Below, in pieces: positions 59,324 to 64,000 of a stretch of 64,000 bases of DNA; position 1 is the first letter of the stretch; each line of letters begins with the position of its first letter. The DNA is from Leclercia adecarboxylata (GTDB lineage: Bacteria; Pseudomonadota; Gammaproteobacteria; Enterobacterales; Enterobacteriaceae), in NCBI RefSeq assembly GCF_006171285.1, contig NZ_CP040889.1, positions 2,418,001 to 2,482,000 on the forward strand. Direction: 5' to 3'. A program made the position numbers and the translations under genes. Below the pieces are notes generated by a model, which had not been told where the DNA came from, searched no databases, and saw only the letters and a list, made by a program, of their open reading frames with translations.

Positions 59324-60655
59324 ATGATTAATCGCGTTAAAAGTTGGTTGATAGCAGCAACGGTGCTGTTTTGTGCACAGGCCGGGGCGGCAACATTGTC
59401 CGATATTCAGGTTTCCAACGGAGACAATCAGGCCCGGATCACCTTCAGCTTTATGGGCGATCCTGAGTATGCGTTTTCGCAGGTCGATAAGCGCAGCGTT
59501 GCGCTGGATATCAAACAGACCGGCGTCATCAAAGGGCTGCCGCTCCAGTTCAGCGGCAATAACCTGGTGCAAAGCATCCGTTCAGGTACGCCAAAAGACG
59601 CGCAGTCCCTGCGTCTGGTGGTCGATTTAACCCAAAACGGCAAGACCCGGGCGGTGAAGCAGCAGAACGGTGCGAACTACATGGTGGTCTTTACCATCAA
59701 CGCCGATGCGCCACCGCCGCCTCCTCCGCCACCGGTGGTGGTGAAGCGTATGGAGGAGCCTGTCGTTGCGCCGCGCCCTTCAGAGCCAGCGCGAAATCCG
59801 TTTAAATCCGGCAGCGATCGTATTACCAGCGTCACCAGCAGCAACACGGTGACCCGTCCGGCAGCGCAGGCGCGCCGTCAGGTAAACGGCGATAAAGTCA
59901 TTATTGCGATTGATGCCGGACACGGTGGCGATGATCCTGGCGCCATCGGACCGGGTGGTACGCGTGAGAAGAACGTGACCATTGCCATTGCCCGTAAGCT
60001 GCGGACCTTGCTGAACGACGACCCGATGTTTAAAGGTGTGTTAACCCGTGACGGCGATTATTTTATCTCGGTCATGGGCCGCTCAGACGTGGCGCGCCAG
60101 CAGAACGCTAATTTCCTCGTCTCTGTGCACGCCGATGCCGCTCCCAACCGCAACGCGACGGGGGCATCCGTATGGGTGCTTTCCAACCGTCGTGCTAACA
60201 GCGAAATGGCAAACTGGCTTGAGGAACATGAAAAGCAATCCGAGCTGTTAGGCGGGGCAGGTGACGTACTGGCGAACAGCCAGTCGGATCCCTACCTGAG
60301 CCAGGCGGTGCTGGATTTACAGTTCGGCCATTCCCAGCGCGTCGGGTATGATGTGGCGACTAACGTCCTGAGCCAACTGCAAAGCGTGGGTTCCCTGCAT
60401 AAGCGCCGTCCGGAACATGCCAGCCTGGGCGTGCTGCGCTCTCCGGATATCCCGTCCATCCTGGTGGAGACGGGCTTTATCAGTAATAACGGTGAAGAGC
60501 GCCTGCTGGCCAGCGACAGCTATCAGCAGCAGATTGCCGAAGCGATTTACAAGGGCCTGCGTAAGTACTTTGATGCGCATCCGCTCCAGTCTGCACCACA
60601 GGGTGGCGCGGAGCAGACCGCCATGTTACCGGGCGAGTCGTCCTCGACCCATTAA
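59324..60655 (+). CDS. amiB: N-acetylmuramoyl-L-alanine amidase AmiB
   Basis: 443 residues. Signal peptide ([15 protein letters not shown]), AMIN domain for septal targeting (about 25-125), proline-rich linker ([11 protein letters not shown]) and a zinc amidase_3 domain with [16 protein letters not shown], the SVHADAAPN His and catalytic Glu in [11 protein letters not shown]. No LysM repeats, as in E. coli AmiB. Splits septal peptidoglycan, activated by EnvC. Confidence 0.97.
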   Translation: MINRVKSWLIAATVLFCAQAGAATLSDIQVSNGDNQARITFSFMGDPEYAFSQVDKRSVALDIKQTGVIKGLPLQFSGNNLVQSIRSGTPKDAQSLRLVVDLTQNGKTRAVKQQNGANYMVVFTINADAPPPPPPPPVVVKRMEEPVVAPRPSEPARNPFKSGSDRITSVTSSNTVTRPAAQARRQVNGDKVIIAIDAGHGGDDPGAIGPGGTREKNVTIAIARKLRTLLNDDPMFKGVLTRDGDYFISVMGRSDVARQQNANFLVSVHADAAPNRNATGASVWVLSNRRANSEMANWLEEHEKQSELLGGAGDVLANSQSDPYLSQAVLDLQFGHSQRVGYDVATNVLSQLQSVGSLHKRRPEHASLGVLRSPDIPSILVETGFISNNGEERLLASDSYQQQIAEAIYKGLRKYFDAHPLQSAPQGGAEQTAMLPGESSSTH

Positions 60656-60664
60656 GGAGATTTC

Positions 60665-62512
60665 ATGCCGATTCAGGTTCTGCCGCCGCAGCTTGCGAAC
60701 CAAATCGCCGCCGGTGAGGTGGTGGAACGTCCTGCATCGGTCGTGAAAGAACTGGTGGAAAACAGTCTCGATGCGGGCGCGACCCGCATCGATATTGATA
60801 TCGAACGCGGCGGTGCGAAACTCATTCGAATTCGCGATAACGGCTGCGGTATTAAAAAAGAGGAGCTGGCACTGGCGCTGGCTCGCCACGCCACCAGTAA
60901 AATTGCCTCCCTCGACGACCTTGAAGCCATCATCAGCCTCGGTTTTCGCGGCGAAGCGCTGGCCAGTATTAGCTCTGTCTCCCGCCTGACGCTCACCTCC
61001 CGCACCGCTGAACAGCAGGAAGCCTGGCAGGCTTACGCCGAAGGCCGGGATATGGACGTGACGGTGAAACCTGCCGCGCACCCGGTGGGTACAACGCTGG
61101 AAGTGCTGGATCTCTTCTATAACACCCCCGCGCGGCGCAAGTTTATGCGTACCGAGAAAACCGAATTCGGCCACATCGACGAGATCATTCGCCGTATCGC
61201 CCTGGCGCGCTTCGATGTCACCATCAATTTGAGCCACAACGGCAAGGTGATGCGTCAGTACCGCGCCGTGGCGCAGGGCGGGCAGAAAGAGCGTCGGCTT
61301 GGCGCCATCTGCGGAACCCCGTTCCTGGAACAGGCGCTGGCCATTGAGTGGCAGCATGGCGATCTGACCCTGCGCGGCTGGGTAGCGGATCCGAAAGCGA
61401 ACAGTTCCGCATTTGCCGAGATCCAGTATTGCTACGTGAACGGCCGCATGATGCGTGACCGTCTCATCAACCATGCGATCCGCCAGGCGTGCGAGGATAA
61501 ACTGGGCGCCGGCGAGCAGCCCGCTTTTGTGCTGTATCTGGAGATCGACCCGCATCAGGTGGACGTCAACGTCCATCCGGCGAAACATGAAGTGCGTTTT
61601 CATCAGTCGCGGCTGGTACATGACTTTATCTATCAGGGCGTGCTGAGCGTATTGCAGCAGCAGGCCGAGCCGGGCTTGCCGTTGAGCGAAGAGGTGCCCG
61701 CTCCACGTCCGATCCCGGAGAACCGTGTTGCGGCGGGCAGAAACCAGTTTGCTGAACCCGCGGTGGCGCGGGAACCTGCCGCCCCGCGTTTTTCGTCTGG
61801 CGGCTCAGCCCCCCGGGCGTCTGGCGCGAATTATCCTCATGCCCAGCCGGGCTACCAGAAGCAGGCGGGAGCGGTATATCGCACCTTGCTCGACACTCCT
61901 GCTCCGGCGCAAAAAGCGGATGAGGTCGTCCCCACGACGCCAGCGCTGGCGAGCCATAGCCAGAGTTTTGGCCGGGTGCTGACCATCGTCGCGCCCGATG
62001 CGGCGCTGCTGGAGCGTGACGGTCAGCTGGCGCTGCTCTCCCTGCCGGTCGCCGAACGCTGGCTGAAACAGGCGCAGCTGGCGCCGGGTCCGCATCAGGC
62101 CTGCGCACAGCCGTTGCTGATCCCGGTGCGGATAAAAATCTCACCGCAGGAGACGCAGGTTGTGCAGCGTCATCAGGCTGCCCTTGCTGAAATGGGTATT
62201 GAAATGGTGCAGGAGTCGCATCATGTCACGCTTCGTGCCGTGCCTTTACCCTTACGCCAACAAAATTTACAAAACTTGATTCCTGAACTGATAGGCTACC
62301 TGGCGCAGCAGACAACGTTTGATGCCGCCAATACCGCGCAGTGGATCGCCCGCCAGCTGGCAAGCGACCACCTGACGTGGAGCATGGCGCAGGCTATCAC
62401 CGTGCTGGCAGAGGTCGAACGTCTCTGTCCGCATCTGGTGAAAGCGCCGCCGGGTGGTTTGTTGCAACTTATAGATTTACAACCGGCAAAGACCGCCCTT
62501 AAAAATGAGTAA
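60665..62512 (+). CDS. mutL: DNA mismatch repair protein MutL
   Basis: 615 residues, as in E. coli. GHKL ATPase motifs: Glu in [25 protein letters not shown], and [16 protein letters not shown]. Variable Pro/Ala-rich linker (about 340-430), then C-terminal dimerisation domain without the endonuclease motif, as in methyl-directed systems. Couples MutS to MutH and UvrD. Its 3' end overlaps miaA by 8 bp. Confidence 0.98.
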   Translation: MPIQVLPPQLANQIAAGEVVERPASVVKELVENSLDAGATRIDIDIERGGAKLIRIRDNGCGIKKEELALALARHATSKIASLDDLEAIISLGFRGEALASISSVSRLTLTSRTAEQQEAWQAYAEGRDMDVTVKPAAHPVGTTLEVLDLFYNTPARRKFMRTEKTEFGHIDEIIRRIALARFDVTINLSHNGKVMRQYRAVAQGGQKERRLGAICGTPFLEQALAIEWQHGDLTLRGWVADPKANSSAFAEIQYCYVNGRMMRDRLINHAIRQACEDKLGAGEQPAFVLYLEIDPHQVDVNVHPAKHEVRFHQSRLVHDFIYQGVLSVLQQQAEPGLPLSEEVPAPRPIPENRVAAGRNQFAEPAVAREPAAPRFSSGGSAPRASGANYPHAQPGYQKQAGAVYRTLLDTPAPAQKADEVVPTTPALASHSQSFGRVLTIVAPDAALLERDGQLALLSLPVAERWLKQAQLAPGPHQACAQPLLIPVRIKISPQETQVVQRHQAALAEMGIEMVQESHHVTLRAVPLPLRQQNLQNLIPELIGYLAQQTTFDAANTAQWIARQLASDHLTWSMAQAITVLAEVERLCPHLVKAPPGGLLQLIDLQPAKTALKNE

Positions 62513-63455
62513 CTTGAGTAATACCAGCCTGCCAAAGGCGATATTTTTGATGGGGCCAACGGCCTCGGGCAAAACTGCGTTAGCCATTGAGTTACGTAAA
62601 GTTTTGCCAGTAGAGTTGATTAGCGTTGATTCCGCCCTTATTTATCAGGGGATGGATATTGGTACGGCAAAGCCTAACGCAGACGAGTTACGCGCGGCAC
62701 CGCACCGATTACTGGACATTCTCGACCCGGCGCAGGCTTATTCGGCGGCTGATTTTCGTCGCGATGCGCTGGCGCATATGGCTGAGATCACAGCAGCAGG
62801 ACGTATCCCGCTGCTGGTGGGCGGAACAATGCTGTATTTCAAAGCCTTACTGGAAGGGCTGTCACCGTTACCTTCGGCCGATCCCGCAGTAAGAGCAAAG
62901 ATTGAGCATCAGGCAGCAGAGCAGGGGTGGGGTGCGCTGCATGAGCAACTGGCAGAGATCGATCCGGTTGCTGCAGCACGTATTCATCCAAATGATCCGC
63001 AAAGGCTTTCCCGGGCACTGGAAGTTTTTTTCATTTCGGGTAAAACTTTAACGGAACTGACGCAAACGTCAGGAGAGGCTCTGCCGTATCAGGTGCATCA
63101 GTTCGCCATCGCCCCGGCGAGCCGTGAACTGCTCCATCAGCGAATTGAGCAGCGTTTTCATCAGATGTTGGCTTCAGATTTTGAAGCAGAAGTGCGGGCG
63201 CTATTTGCCCGTGGAGATTTGCATACGGACATGCCTTCCATTCGTTGTGTGGGTTATCGCCAGATGTGGTCATACATTGAAGGTGAAATATCACATGATG
63301 AAATGGTTTATCGAGGTATTTGCGCCACGAGACAGTTGGCGAAGCGCCAGATAACCTGGTTGCGCGGTTGGGACGGGGTTCACTGGTTAGACAGTGAAAA
63401 GCCGCAACAGGCGTTACACGATGTATTACAGGTTGTTGGTGATATCGCAGACTGA
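62505..63455 (+). CDS. miaA: tRNA dimethylallyltransferase MiaA
   Basis: 316 residues. P-loop [34 protein letters not shown] (catalytic Asp region) and RRDALAHM. Adds dimethylallyl to N6 of A37 in UNN-decoding tRNAs, including the tRNA-Phe of this window. Its 3' part normally carries promoters for hfq. Overlaps mutL by 8 bp. Confidence 0.98.
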   Translation: MSNLSNTSLPKAIFLMGPTASGKTALAIELRKVLPVELISVDSALIYQGMDIGTAKPNADELRAAPHRLLDILDPAQAYSAADFRRDALAHMAEITAAGRIPLLVGGTMLYFKALLEGLSPLPSADPAVRAKIEHQAAEQGWGALHEQLAEIDPVAAARIHPNDPQRLSRALEVFFISGKTLTELTQTSGEALPYQVHQFAIAPASRELLHQRIEQRFHQMLASDFEAEVRALFARGDLHTDMPSIRCVGYRQMWSYIEGEISHDEMVYRGICATRQLAKRQITWLRGWDGVHWLDSEKPQQALHDVLQVVGDIAD

Positions 63456-63528
63456 ATGTGTACAATTAAGCCGTATCGTGCGCAATTTTTCAGAATCGCA
63501 AGGTTCTAAGTACAAAACAAGCATATAA

Positions 63529-63849
<321 letters not shown>

Positions 63850-63873
63850 GGTTACTGGCTGTTATTTCCATAT

Positions 63874-63911
63874 CGGGGAGCCAGGTTTTCTGCGTTCCCC
63901 GCTGATCTTTT
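63874..63911 (+). terminator. Weak hairpin with T-run between hfq and hflX
   Basis: Stem CGGGGA / TCCCCG with a large loop, followed after five bases by a run of T (starting 63908) just ahead of hflX. May lower readthrough from hfq into hflX. Confidence 0.4.
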
Positions 63912-63926
63912 TTGAGGGGTTTACGC

Positions 63927-64000
63927 TTGTTTGACCGTTACGATGCCGGTGAGCAGGCGGTGCTGGTACACATCTATTTTTCGCAAGACAAAGATATGGA
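63927..64000 (+). CDS. hflX: GTPase HflX (3' partial)
   Basis: Starts at a TTG (63927) after GAGGGG and reads LFDRYDAGEQAVLVHIYFSQ, the N-terminus of E. coli HflX, to the window end. Ribosome-associated GTPase that splits stalled ribosomes under heat stress. Only about 24 residues are visible. Confidence 0.93.
   Translation, partial: MFDRYDAGEQAVLVHIYFSQDKDM

Noticed and set aside
60626..61621. 331-codon frame antisense to mutL
   Set aside because: Overlaps the conserved ATPase domain of mutL; no independent support.

Overview
The window is a chromosomal segment from a member of the Enterobacteriaceae. The Enterobacter/Leclercia/Lelliottia side of the family fits best, but the genus is inferred. 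From 16.9 kb onward the order yjdC-dsbD-cutA-dcuA-aspA-fxsA-yjeH-groES-groL-yjeI ... epmB-efp-ecnA-ecnB-gdx-blc-frdDCBA-epmA-mscM-psd-rsgA-orn-tRNA-Gly x3-queG-nnr-tsaE-amiB-mutL-miaA-hfq-hflX is that of the E. coli K-12 93-95 min region, with near-identical proteins. Differences from E. coli are that ampC is missing between blc and frdD, yjeM is missing after epmA, and three accessory blocks are present.

Block 1 (1-15.2 kb) is an exopolysaccharide locus that ends at a tRNA-Phe gene. A co-directional, mostly overlapping run encodes an undecaprenyl-phosphate sugar transferase (cut by the window start), an outer-membrane beta-barrel, a very short polysaccharide-export lipoprotein, a Wzc-like co-polymerase whose kinase domain has lost key residues, a Wzx flippase, a Wzy-like polymerase, one GT2 and two GT4 glycosyltransferases, and a small membrane protein. 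Opposite it lie galE and a protein resembling the N-terminal domain of plant GINT1 glycosyltransferases. A secreted DUF4832-like TIM-barrel protein precedes the tRNA. Together they look like a Wzx/Wzy-dependent assembly line with a two-part outer-membrane exit (short export lipoprotein plus separate barrel).

Block 2 (15.4-16.9 kb) is an AraC-type regulator with a LysE-type exporter, placed between tRNA-Phe and yjdC.

Block 3 (about 28.1-40.6 kb) is AT-rich and sits between a yjeJ-like gene and epmB. It holds a class II microcin-like locus: a 122-residue Gly/Ala-rich precursor with a textbook double-glycine leader, a C39-peptidase ABC exporter, and a CvaA/HlyD-type adaptor whose reading frame is broken in a run of seven T. 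It also holds a chaperone-usher fimbrial operon whose tip adhesin is split by an IS903-like IS5-family element (9-bp target duplication), a 1,153-bp IS630-like element upstream of the major pilin, and a membrane-anchored winged-helix regulator with almost no periplasmic domain. No immunity gene was found next to the microcin.

The remaining region is core metabolism and housekeeping: anaerobic C4-dicarboxylate metabolism (dcuA, aspA, frdABCD with an FNR-type promoter), chaperonins with a sigma-32 promoter, EF-P and its two modification enzymes, a guanidine-II riboswitch in front of the guanidinium exporter gdx, and the nnr-tsaE-amiB-mutL-miaA-hfq-hflX superoperon, whose last gene runs off the window.
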